From contig JADFJB010000059.1 of assembly GCA_022566355.1 (NCBI GenBank), forward strand, positions 1-27,068: a stretch of 27,068 nt of DNA, given 5' to 3'. Below, piece after piece: positions 7,429 to 15,536 of the stretch. A model generated the notes under the pieces. It saw only the letters and a program-made list of their open reading frames with translations. It was not told the DNA's origin and did not search any database. Numbering within the stretch: position 1 is the stretch's first letter; every line of letters starts with the position of its first letter. The position numbers and the translations under genes are program-made. The stretch is from a candidate division KSB1 bacterium (GTDB lineage Bacteria; Zhuqueibacterota; JdFR-76; DREG01).

Positions 7429-8277
7429 CTAATAATAGAATACTGAGTAAAGATGTAATCCTACTAGAACGATTAGAACGATTGATACGGGAATGTGAAG
7501 GTAAAGCCACCAGCGTAATGCCTTTTGTAGTGTATAGTGTGCATCAAATTCCAGTTTGGTTTTGTATATTTGTTCTAATTGATCTAGTTTTTCCCTTTGT
7601 TCTGCCGGCAGTAGCTTGCGCAAATAGCTGAAATGTTTTGTTTGAGTCCGGATTCCACCCGTGATATCCATATAATAAATCCATCGTGTTTCCGGTCCGA
7701 CAAATGCCGCGGCCAAACTGTTTTGGTAGAACTCCCTAATGGATTCGTCGCAGCTTTCGATTATTTCCTCTGCCCTTTGCCTGATTTCGTGAATGAGTTC
7801 TGGAATTCTCTCATAATGAATTTCGTATTTAAGACCTGAAGTAAGTGCTCTTGGAATCCACTTTTGCAGAATTACGCCCAAGATCCCACTCAAAGTAATC
7901 CATATGCTTAAGTACCACAACCAGATTGTAAGTGTGCCTGTTGGGTAACGAAAACCGGTGTGCATAAAGACCAGGAGCAGGAACAACGTACCCCCGTAGA
8001 CATGGAACTGAACCCAGGTGTGTGATCTGCCCAGACCCAGCTTTGAAACCCATTTCATCCGCCGCCGCCGAATGCCATAGGCTGCAGCGCCCAGCACAAG
8101 AATGGCGGCCGCGATACCATAGCCGATACCCCAGTTGCTGCCGGGATGAACTTGCCAGAAAGAAGCATTGATCAGATAAATCGCGAAACATACAATGCAT
8201 GAGATGACAAACGCCCAAAACCATAAACGCGATCTTACCCAAAACTTGATATAGAATGTGTTATCTTGCGGACTCAT
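7429..8277 (-). CDS. di-heme cytochrome b-type membrane protein
   Basis: From the ATG at 8277 this is a 282-residue protein with about five membrane spans. Two helices each carry a His pair 14 residues apart, H92/H106 (FHVYGG...FMHTG) and H261/H275 (YLHIPV...GLHLYS). This is the classic arrangement for two stacked b hemes crossing a membrane. A soluble helical loop (about 145-255) separates them. I chose ATG 8277 over a GTG 42 bases upstream, which would lie deeper inside the Fe-S gene and add a polar leader. The chosen start still overlaps the Fe-S gene's end by 17 bases, implying translational coupling. By position it should pass electrons between the four-cluster Fe-S protein (or quinone) and the 10-heme cytochrome. 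It resembles ferric-reductase-like or b561-like transmembrane cytochromes, but I cannot name a family with certainty. Confidence 0.82.
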   Translation of the reverse strand: MSPQDNTFYIKFWVRSRLWFWAFVISCIVCFAIYLINASFWQVHPGSNWGIGYGIAAAILVLGAAAYGIRRRRMKWVSKLGLGRSHTWVQFHVYGGTLFLLLVFMHTGFRYPTGTLTIWLWYLSIWITLSGILGVILQKWIPRALTSGLKYEIHYERIPELIHEIRQRAEEIIESCDESIREFYQNSLAAAFVGPETRWIYYMDITGGIRTQTKHFSYLRKLLPAEQREKLDQLEQIYKTKLEFDAHYTLQKALRWWLYLHIPVSIVLIVLVGLHLYSVFYY

Positions 8278-9913
8278 TGGTTGATAACAATTGCTGGAAT
8301 TCCTCGATGCTGCCCACACGGAAGGCGCAGCCGTGTGGACAATTGCTTACACATGCCGGTCCGTGTCCGGTATCATAACATAAATCACATTTTGTGGCCA
8401 GAAGGCGTTTTGTACCGCGCAGGCCTTGTGGTACCATATCACCGGGCCAAACTTCTCCGGTATCAAACATAGTGATCGCATCATAAGGGCAATTATTCGC
8501 ACAGGATTGGCAGCCGATGCATAATTTCTCATCTATGGCCACCACGTCTCCCACGTTGGTGCGGTGAATGGCTCCGGTCGGACATCCAACCAGACAAACG
8601 GGATCACGGCAATGGTAACATGCGCGCGTAATGAGGAGGTTATCGTATTTCTCACCTTCGCGCACAAACCTGGGCAGTCCGCCATGCGTGTCCGCACATC
8701 CCTTCATGCAGTCGTCGCAACGCGTACAAATATTTGTGTCAATCACCAGAATACTGTTCCCCTGCACCAAACCCTTTTCGAGAGCAAACTCAATGAACTC
8801 CGACTGGCCTATGTTCTTCTTGTTGGAACCGGTTTCTTTGATTCTGGCTATGGCTGCTTGCCACAATTGTCTCTCAATTCCGGGGAATTGCTGCATCACT
8901 TGCTTCATATCGTCATAGTTTATCTTGATCAGTTCCGAGAACTCCACGGAGGATGCAGTAAGGTAGCAGCCGTCTAAATCCTGGATGAGCAATTCCACTT
9001 CACCAAGGGTCATCCCCTTGGACAAATAGGATACCACAATTTGATTGTCACCAATCGCCTGCGAAAGTTTTACAAATCCGGAACGCACAATGTAAAGTGC
9101 ATCGCTGGAATCACTTTCATGAACAATGATTTGATCCGGCTCACAGGACAACAACTCTACTTTCTCCTTAAGTGCGCTGATAAAACTATCTTCGCAATTC
9201 CGGAATAACGGGGTCAACTTAAGCTGCGCAAACAGAGACCTATCTCTATAAGCCTTATCAATCCGATCCTTGAAAGCCGTGGATTTTCGTCTCATCAAGC
9301 GTAGTGCGGGCACCCGCACTTGAACGATTTCACAGTCCGATACGGTTCGAGCCGTCACCGACTGCGGCCATCCACTCAAGGCTCCGATCTCGCCAAAGAT
9401 TTCTCCGGGCCCCAGTGTCACCTTATCCCCTATCGGTATATTGAAGTCCATTACGGACAAAAACACCAGGTCGGCTTGCTGTTTACCCTGCTTTTTGATT
9501 TGGGTGTGAAAAACGGTATCCGAAAGCGATACTTTTTCGCGATCTCTCGCCTGGGTTTGCGCTTCGCTGAATACTTGGGTTCGGTGCGAATCGAATCTGG
9601 GGCTGCCCAATTGTGTATCGGTCTGCACTTTGGAAAGATAGACCTCAACGCTGCCCTTGACTACAAAAAATGCCAGATCGAGATAGGAACCTTCCTCAAA
9701 AATGATGGCGTCCTTCTTCCATTTCGCAACAGAGATATCCGTACTGATCCTTTCTAGAAACTTGTCATCATAGTCCTTAAACGGGGCATACTTTTTTAAT
9801 TCATTTGGTGACAATTTTTCTGATAATTCTAGTATTCCGGTACTGGCGCCATAGGAACTCCAGCGGTCTCGGTATTGCTCTAAACGTTTAATTTGAGTGG
9901 GTGTAGTTACCAT
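8261..9913 (-). CDS. two CNB-like domains fused to a four-cluster [4Fe-4S] electron-transfer subunit
   Basis: This 550-residue cytoplasmic protein has no Tat or Sec signal. Residues about 43-210 and 235-350 are cyclic-nucleotide-binding (Crp-like) beta rolls: GEIFGEIGALSGWPQS (170-185) and GMTLGEVELLIQD (300-312). The first has a roughly 50-residue insertion (100-150). In both, the conserved Arg that binds the cyclic-nucleotide phosphate is absent (Gln184 in the first, none near Gly315 in the second). Residues 390-535 form an HybA/DmsB/NrfC-type ferredoxin with 16 cysteines for four [4Fe-4S] clusters: C396/399/402/406, C432/435/440/444, C465/468/471/475 and C509/512/521/525. No DNA-binding domain is present. 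It is probably the cytoplasmic electron-wire subunit of a membrane complex with the overlapping cytochrome b, its rate set by a ligand or partner bound to the beta rolls. Confidence 0.88.
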   Translation of the reverse strand: MVTTPTQIKRLEQYRDRWSSYGASTGILELSEKLSPNELKKYAPFKDYDDKFLERISTDISVAKWKKDAIIFEEGSYLDLAFFVVKGSVEVYLSKVQTDTQLGSPRFDSHRTQVFSEAQTQARDREKVSLSDTVFHTQIKKQGKQQADLVFLSVMDFNIPIGDKVTLGPGEIFGEIGALSGWPQSVTARTVSDCEIVQVRVPALRLMRRKSTAFKDRIDKAYRDRSLFAQLKLTPLFRNCEDSFISALKEKVELLSCEPDQIIVHESDSSDALYIVRSGFVKLSQAIGDNQIVVSYLSKGMTLGEVELLIQDLDGCYLTASSVEFSELIKINYDDMKQVMQQFPGIERQLWQAAIARIKETGSNKKNIGQSEFIEFALEKGLVQGNSILVIDTNICTRCDDCMKGCADTHGGLPRFVREGEKYDNLLITRACYHCRDPVCLVGCPTGAIHRTNVGDVVAIDEKLCIGCQSCANNCPYDAITMFDTGEVWPGDMVPQGLRGTKRLLATKCDLCYDTGHGPACVSNCPHGCAFRVGSIEEFQQLLSTNESAR

Positions 9914-9965
9914 GTTAAATTCAATAGATTATGCAAGAAGGAAGCCTTGCGGAATCAAAATCGTT

Positions 9966-12020
9966 TTATTGCTGGCGTCCAATTTGTTCATATAAAAGTT
10001 CTATCCGTTTCTTTAAGATGAGTAATATTTCCTCAATCGATGTGCTGTCGTTAATAGCCGGAAATGGCGGTAGTTTGATATTCTTCTTTTCGATAAGCTG
10101 ACCAGGGTTTATGTTCACTGGTGGCGGTATTGGTGGCGTGACATCTGTTGGCTTCTGGCGATCTGCAACCCTTGTCTGGCTTAAACCAGCTTCTTGGGAT
10201 TCGGTTGGTAGTCTGCGCGAAACGATTTCAACTTCAGGAATGGCGCCTCTTTTCCGTTTTGTTTCCGCGTAGGCAGTCCCCAGTTCTTCAACGCTGACAA
10301 TTGGGCTCTCCCAATGTATAATTTTTTTATTCCACTCTACCAAATTGAAAGTTTTCCCTTTTGGACGTCCCGTACCGGTTGGATGCCCTGCGGATATTAA
10401 CCTTGGGTCGGTGATATAATGACATTGTGCACAGGCTTCCGCCCTAATGCCCACATTCTCTAATTGAACCATACCAAATTTTTCACCCTCCAGGTAAGCC
10501 CTTCCTTCCTCCTGATGGGGTTTGTTATATCCACTTGCAGGTCCATGGCAGCTTTCACAACTGACGCCATCGAATACTTGTTCAGATGCTTGATCCGTAA
10601 TGATCGTTCCGTGGCAATCCATACAGAGATTATCTCCCCGGGTCATATCTAAAACACTAAGACCGTAATTTCTTGCTAATTGAATATTTTTTTGAGTTTT
10701 ATTAAAAAATGGCTCTGCCGAATTAAAGTGCTTATCTGATTCCCACCATTTAATCTGATCGGAGTGACAATTGCAACCTGGAAAAATCGTCTTGAACTTT
10801 GACCGAGGCCGAATATAGTTTTTCTTTGCATAAACCGGAGGCGGATTACTCTCTGTCTCAGCTTGAGCTTCGCCGGCTGGTTTTAATTTCTTGTCGACTA
10901 TGGAAACTTGATCCGTAATGGTTGTGGATTCCGGTTTTTCAAGCGTATCAATCGTTTCGACTACAAACAGGTTTTCCGTTCCTGCAATCACACCGTCTAG
11001 AGCAGTAAGCTCACTGCCATCATTTCTACTGATAAATGTTTTGGTGGCTTCGCTGATTTTTGCAGCTACATCCAAAAGAGCAGATTCGTTGTTTGGCCCG
11101 ATATTTACATCACCAAGCAGGCTTAGCATATCCTGAACTTCCTTAATTGCTATCCTTTTCTGAATTGCCATAAGGCTGTTAACGACGCTCCTTACTCTCC
11201 TATTCATTGCGCGGCCATAACCGCCGGTCTCTTTTGACACAGCCATGCCACGAATGCTATACTCCAAATCCACCGCTTTGCCAACAACATAAAGGATGCG
11301 GTTTTGTTCTTGTGATCGCTCCGCGTTTTCACTTCGCGAGGGGTCAAATTGAGCCTGTAGAAAATTGTGTCGAATCTCATCAATCCGATCAAGTAAATCG
11401 AAATCGCGACTACCACTTGTATGCCCCCCGACATTCACTAGTTTTTCGTGCGGGACTGTATGGCATTGAAAGCAGTTTGCCACAACTCCGTAAACCTCAG
11501 ACGGCCGCAACATCCCATTTTTTTTACTTTCCAGAATTCGCTGTTCCTCGTGCTCGGCCGATTCTGTGTTATATTTCGCTCCTGGTCCGTAATTATTATG
11601 AACATCAATCCAATCTTTGGCTGCACCGTGGCAGGATTCGCAAGAGACACCTGATATTGCACGAAGCTGTTCATTTTTTATAACACCGGTATAATGACAT
11701 TTCAAGCACAAGCTCTCCCGCTTAATAAATTTAAAACTCATATTTTTTGTGATTCTTTCGGCTAATTCTTTGCGGTGAAGCGTCTTAAAACTGGTGGAGT
11801 GCTTGGTCTTTTCCCACACACCATATTCTAATTGGTGACATTCGTTGCACGGCTTCGCTGTTACAATCTTTTTGGGATCGTGCCAAAGAAATTTCTCCTT
11901 CGTGGTTTCCTGGGCTGAACTTGTTGAAAAGCCGGACCCGGAAACAATCCCCAAAAGAACCCAATAGGTGAAATTCTGTAATCGTGATTTCATTTTTAGT
12001 AAACCAATAATTTGAGTCAT
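9966..12020 (-). CDS. periplasmic or outer-membrane multiheme cytochrome c (7 CXXCH plus one CXCH)
   Basis: This 684-residue protein has a signal peptide; cleavage is likely near SSAQE (34-38). The ATG at 11993 (residue 10) gives a cleaner signal and is a plausible true start. It is built as two related four-heme modules. Module 1 has CXXCH at 58, 105, 127 and 183. Module 2 has CNCH at 416 and CXXCH at 466, 488 and 530. Both share a GVSCESCHG core and a K-x-G-M segment, so they arose by duplication; the first heme site of module 2 has lost one residue between its cysteines. A heme-free helical segment (about 205-400) joins them. The tail is Pro-rich and ends in a helix (660-682). The heme layout resembles the cytochrome c554 group. 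It lies immediately downstream of the porin (5-base gap), as expected for a porin-cytochrome conduit. Confidence 0.85.
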   Translation of the reverse strand: MTQIIGLLKMKSRLQNFTYWVLLGIVSGSGFSTSSAQETTKEKFLWHDPKKIVTAKPCNECHQLEYGVWEKTKHSTSFKTLHRKELAERITKNMSFKFIKRESLCLKCHYTGVIKNEQLRAISGVSCESCHGAAKDWIDVHNNYGPGAKYNTESAEHEEQRILESKKNGMLRPSEVYGVVANCFQCHTVPHEKLVNVGGHTSGSRDFDLLDRIDEIRHNFLQAQFDPSRSENAERSQEQNRILYVVGKAVDLEYSIRGMAVSKETGGYGRAMNRRVRSVVNSLMAIQKRIAIKEVQDMLSLLGDVNIGPNNESALLDVAAKISEATKTFISRNDGSELTALDGVIAGTENLFVVETIDTLEKPESTTITDQVSIVDKKLKPAGEAQAETESNPPPVYAKKNYIRPRSKFKTIFPGCNCHSDQIKWWESDKHFNSAEPFFNKTQKNIQLARNYGLSVLDMTRGDNLCMDCHGTIITDQASEQVFDGVSCESCHGPASGYNKPHQEEGRAYLEGEKFGMVQLENVGIRAEACAQCHYITDPRLISAGHPTGTGRPKGKTFNLVEWNKKIIHWESPIVSVEELGTAYAETKRKRGAIPEVEIVSRRLPTESQEAGLSQTRVADRQKPTDVTPPIPPPVNINPGQLIEKKNIKLPPFPAINDSTSIEEILLILKKRIELLYEQIGRQQ

Positions 12021-12025
12021 CCGTT

Positions 12026-13540
12026 CTAAAATCTGAATAAAAGCTCCAGTCGCCCACCAAAACGGAATTCATTTGTGCTAACAGGTACGTCGAACTCGTA
12101 CACAGCAAATCCATCCACAACAATAATTCCTCTCCTGCCAAAAGCCGATTGAAAACGTGCACCTCCGGCCACGGCAGATTGATCGTCGTCTAACGAACTA
12201 TGTCTGCCACCCAGCTCAAAAAGAAGTTGTTTTCGGGTATGAGCGAAAAACATTTGATAACCCAACGCTCCACCCAGCGATTCATCTGCCCGGTTGACCA
12301 ATGGCGATCCCGCCGCGCCGAGGCGGCCCAATCCAACGCTAGCAAACAGGATACCTGTGCGACCAAGAGGGCCGCCCATTGCAGGTCCGCGAGTTGCAGA
12401 CCGAAAATTCTTGATGCCCCAAAAGCTGTTGAAATAGATCAAATTATGATTGCCTTGCGGGGTCCAGGATATTTCGCTGAACAGAAGGACGCCCTGTTCG
12501 TTGTGCTGACTTTCTTCACCTATTGGCAAGGAGCTCACAACCCGGAAGGATGTATTATATTTACCCAGGCGTTGGACTGCGCTCAATCCAGCATAAATTC
12601 CATCCCCGGTAATCGGGTTAGAATTAATATAAACAACATCGAAAGCCACTGTACTTTTTCGCCAGTCGGTTTCGGTAAAGAATCCGACCATTGAGGCGCT
12701 GCTATCCTGCTCGGGTAAATTGGTCCGATTAATCTGGTTCCAGCCGTACAGAAGGGTCCAACGAAAATTGACTGCTCCAAATTTTTTCCCGTTGATTTTG
12801 GTTATTCCTACAGCGTCGATGTTATCATTAATAAGCAACCCTTCTTGAAAGCTAATTAATTGCCGTCCCACTGAGAAACCGAAATCGAGACCGCGTTTAT
12901 CATCTCTGTCCAAATTGGGAAAGAGTTCACCAAATTCACCTTCGAAAAATAGCGTCGTTAGTTCGAAATTCAACTCATCTTCAAAACCATTATTTAATGG
13001 ATCGGGTTGAAAAGTAACCCCTGTAAATCTGCCATTCTGATCGAGTGGACGAAAACCGAACAAAAGCCTTTCTGTAAACGTTAGATACAGATTTCCAAAT
13101 AAATCGAAGCGGTTTGCCCATTCGGACACTTGCGTAGTTCCGTTGTCAAAGGTCTGCAATCCCGTTCGGTAAGTACCGAAGGCAATAAAATAGGGCTGCC
13201 ACACTGCTCCGGTTGGAAGCTTAATGCCTTGATTTAGGGTTCCGGTTCCAAGAAATTTCTGCCCAATCTCAAGAAGAGGTTTTGGCCTTTGAGGGAAATT
13301 TTTTAATTGCAACGGTATATACTTATCAGTTATTCGACTATCGTGTTTGCCCTTATGCTTTTTGTCATCATTTTTGTTATTATTGGCTTTATCATTTCTT
13401 TTGAGTGTATCTGCCTGGATTATAGAAGTTAATCTCTCCATTCCAAAAAAAGGATTGGAAAACGCGTTGCCCCAAAAAATAAGGCAAAAAATGGATCCAG
13501 TGGTCAAATATCGAAGAAATTTTAAAATAGAATGGGTCAA
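12026..13540 (-). CDS. outer-membrane porin-like beta-barrel between two cytochrome genes
   Basis: The start is TTG at 13540, 7 bases after the upstream stop. It is chosen because it supplies the signal peptide (residues 8-28, ending NAFSNP), and later ATGs would remove it. A purine-rich AGAGGGG lies upstream. The 504-residue product has an odd Lys/Asn/Asp/His-rich segment after the signal (48-69). A long series of amphipathic strands follows, with aromatic girdles and Gly/Asn turns, and the last residues are LELLFRF. A C-terminal Phe is typical of Bam-inserted barrels. There is no heme motif. Flanked by 5-heme and 7/8-heme cytochromes, it is a good candidate for the barrel sheath of an extracellular electron conduit, comparable in role to MtrB or the Geobacter porin-cytochrome systems. 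I see no clear sequence relation to those families. Confidence 0.75.
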   Translation of the reverse strand: MTHSILKFLRYLTTGSIFCLIFWGNAFSNPFFGMERLTSIIQADTLKRNDKANNNKNDDKKHKGKHDSRITDKYIPLQLKNFPQRPKPLLEIGQKFLGTGTLNQGIKLPTGAVWQPYFIAFGTYRTGLQTFDNGTTQVSEWANRFDLFGNLYLTFTERLLFGFRPLDQNGRFTGVTFQPDPLNNGFEDELNFELTTLFFEGEFGELFPNLDRDDKRGLDFGFSVGRQLISFQEGLLINDNIDAVGITKINGKKFGAVNFRWTLLYGWNQINRTNLPEQDSSASMVGFFTETDWRKSTVAFDVVYINSNPITGDGIYAGLSAVQRLGKYNTSFRVVSSLPIGEESQHNEQGVLLFSEISWTPQGNHNLIYFNSFWGIKNFRSATRGPAMGGPLGRTGILFASVGLGRLGAAGSPLVNRADESLGGALGYQMFFAHTRKQLLFELGGRHSSLDDDQSAVAGGARFQSAFGRRGIIVVDGFAVYEFDVPVSTNEFRFGGRLELLFRF

Positions 13541-13547
13541 CGTAGCT

Positions 13548-15371
13548 TTATTTCCCCTCTTTAGAATTATTATTATTCTGTGTTGATTGAATATCAGAGG
13601 ATATCCTGCCAGGCTTCAAATTTATATTGCGCTCCCATAAGACCAGATGGCCGGCAAGAACTTTATCGGCCACTTCACGAGCTGACATATTATAGTCAAA
13701 TCCAACGTCTTTAATCTCATGGACAAGGTTAATAGGAACCATCCCTGCAATCAATTTAATATTGGCGTTATAAGGAGCAATGCTTCCAGCCAGTTCAGAA
13801 GACTTCACTTCATACCTGGGCCACTTACTGGTAAGCGGTGGCAATACCGTTCTGTGCTTTCGCGCTCCCACCGGGCGTCCCAGCAAAATAGTCGATCTTG
13901 TTGAAGGTCGTAAAAATGGCAAAGGACTGGAAGAATAATTCAACGCCAAAACCTGTTCGCGTTCACCACCTCGTAGCAATCTGACAAGAAATTTTGATTG
14001 TAGGTTGAATAAATATTTGTCTTGAGGAAGTTCACCATTATGCACGTAGAGTGAATGAGCGTCCCGGAGATCGCCATTGGGGTCTTGATCACCGGACTTA
14101 AAAACAACCTTCCCCTGGCTATCGGTAACAGTCACCTGGAGAAATACCACGCGTTCGGCATCAAAGCCGGTTGGGACACTATGGCCGTCTGTAACATTGC
14201 TCACTTGAACTTTAAAAACGATACCCGAGTTATCCGCTTTCTCAATGAGTATCTCGCCTAATTCGTAACCTGCCCGCAGCACTTGCTTTCGCTGCTTCTC
14301 ACTTTCTTTTAATGATTTGAGATTCTCTGCGATTATGTCTCGAGCATCATAGCGGTCATCAACAGAAGTCCACCGAGGTGGAAACTCGAATCCTTCCGGG
14401 ATGCTATCTTCAAATTCATCTGTGCCCCAACCTGCTTCATAATCAAAGGTCAACCATTCGCGGATAGTTGCCAAATCGGCAGCTTGTGAATTGTGCGGAA
14501 AAATACCCGGGTGTATCACAGAATAGTCCGGACCTGCGAACATATGGTTGGTTCGCTTTCGTGGTTTGGTCAGCTTACCGCCAACAATAGCTGCAGGAGC
14601 TATTTCGTACCCTAAAGGTTTACCCGGCTCCTTTCCCATGTGGCAGTCTTGGCAGGACACACCTTTCTTGCTTGCGGGTGAAGTTTTGTAATCGCTAAAT
14701 GCTTCCTCTAATCGAAATCCGTTCACAAGATTAACGTCGTGGCAAGTAGCACAAAATCCTGAAGTCGACATTTGATCTAATTTTATAATGTTGGTGTGAA
14801 TTGCTCGTCCTGGTTTGCCTCGCTCAGTATTGACATTGTATTCGCCACTTGAAATCACGCGACTGAGTTCTTCATTTCCTGTTGGGCCAAATACCGTATC
14901 AAAAATATCGCCTTCAACAATAGCCAACCTGCCACTAACCTTGCCGTAGGCATTCTTTAAGCGATGGCAAACAATACAGGTTACTCCTTCCCGCGAGGTT
15001 GGGTGGCGATCTATATTGGTCATAAATTCGGGTTCATTTTGATTCATGCCAACCGGGTTATGGCAACGAATACAGAAATCGCCGTTGGTACCATTCGTAA
15101 TTTTTAAGACCGTGGCTTGCATAGCGTTAAAGATGGGGCTCATCTGGGCATAAGCATGCGGTGAGACAGCCCAATCCCGATAATGATCAGGATGGCATGT
15201 CCTGCAGGTTGCGGCAGAAGGAAATTTTGCTTCCAAAAGCGCGTCATTTTCGTTAGAAGATTGTGCGGAAAGTAGATCGGGGAATAAAAGCAAAATCATT
15301 ATGCAAGCTAAACTGAAATTCTGAAAAAAATGAAGAGCACTACTTTGCCGGTAAGATATGTATATAGTCAT
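13548..15371 (-). CDS. pentaheme c-type cytochrome with C-terminal beta-rich domain
   Basis: This 607-residue exported protein has a hydrophobic signal at about 14-36 with cleavage near SAQS. Five CXXCH motifs lie at residues 56, 100, 132, 207 and 240, within the first 250 residues, in a pattern close to the cytochrome c554/multiheme family (CRTCHPDHYRDW, later CQDCHMG). Residues about 375-570 are heme-free and beta-rich, including GHSVPTGFDAERVV, a motif often found after the heme region in this group. The ATG at 15371 is preceded by TTAGGA about 8-13 bases upstream. It is the first gene of the tightly spaced redox block, with the porin 7 bases further on. It may be the surface or periplasmic partner of that porin. 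Whether it ends up outside the cell cannot be told; no lipobox Cys follows the signal. Confidence 0.87.
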   Translation of the reverse strand: MTIYISYRQSSALHFFQNFSLACIMILLLFPDLLSAQSSNENDALLEAKFPSAATCRTCHPDHYRDWAVSPHAYAQMSPIFNAMQATVLKITNGTNGDFCIRCHNPVGMNQNEPEFMTNIDRHPTSREGVTCIVCHRLKNAYGKVSGRLAIVEGDIFDTVFGPTGNEELSRVISSGEYNVNTERGKPGRAIHTNIIKLDQMSTSGFCATCHDVNLVNGFRLEEAFSDYKTSPASKKGVSCQDCHMGKEPGKPLGYEIAPAAIVGGKLTKPRKRTNHMFAGPDYSVIHPGIFPHNSQAADLATIREWLTFDYEAGWGTDEFEDSIPEGFEFPPRWTSVDDRYDARDIIAENLKSLKESEKQRKQVLRAGYELGEILIEKADNSGIVFKVQVSNVTDGHSVPTGFDAERVVFLQVTVTDSQGKVVFKSGDQDPNGDLRDAHSLYVHNGELPQDKYLFNLQSKFLVRLLRGGEREQVLALNYSSSPLPFLRPSTRSTILLGRPVGARKHRTVLPPLTSKWPRYEVKSSELAGSIAPYNANIKLIAGMVPINLVHEIKDVGFDYNMSAREVADKVLAGHLVLWERNINLKPGRISSDIQSTQNNNNSKEGK

Positions 15372-15401
15372 TAGTTTTCCTAATTTTTTCTAAAAAAGTT
15401 A

Positions 15402-15503
15402 CTATAGGGCCACAGTGTGCTCCCCAACGACGATGGCAGCAAAAACCGTTGTGTTGGTGGTTTTATAAGATCCAAACCTAAGTGGAACTAAGTCATTGTA
15501 CAT
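15402..15503 (-). CDS. possible 33-codon small ORF upstream of the redox operon
   Basis: An ATG at 15503 opens a 33-residue frame containing NTTVFAAIVVGEHTVAL and ending with TAG at 15402-15404. It fills most of the gap between the large secreted protein and the pentaheme cytochrome, and its base composition is less AT-rich than other gaps. No ribosome-binding site precedes it, and the candidate promoter nearby would start transcription at about this ATG. It could be a leader peptide, the relic of a longer gene, or chance. Confidence 0.25.
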   Translation of the reverse strand: MYNDLVPLRFGSYKTTNTTVFAAIVVGEHTVAL

Positions 15504-15506
15504 TTT

Positions 15507-15536
15507 ATCAAAGATTTTAACAACTTATTTTGTCAA
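15507..15536 (-). promoter_or_regulatory. candidate sigma70-type promoter for the redox operon
   Basis: On the minus strand TTGACA (15531-15536) is followed after 18 bases by TTTGAT (15507-15512). The -35 box overlaps the last codons of the secreted-protein gene. It lies about 135 bases upstream of the pentaheme cytochrome start. The -35 is perfect, the -10 weak (4 of 6). Confidence 0.35.

Noticed and set aside
8278-8319. Upstream GTG start for the cytochrome b gene
   Set aside because: It would deepen the overlap with the Fe-S gene to 59 bases and add a polar leader; the ATG at 8277 is more natural.
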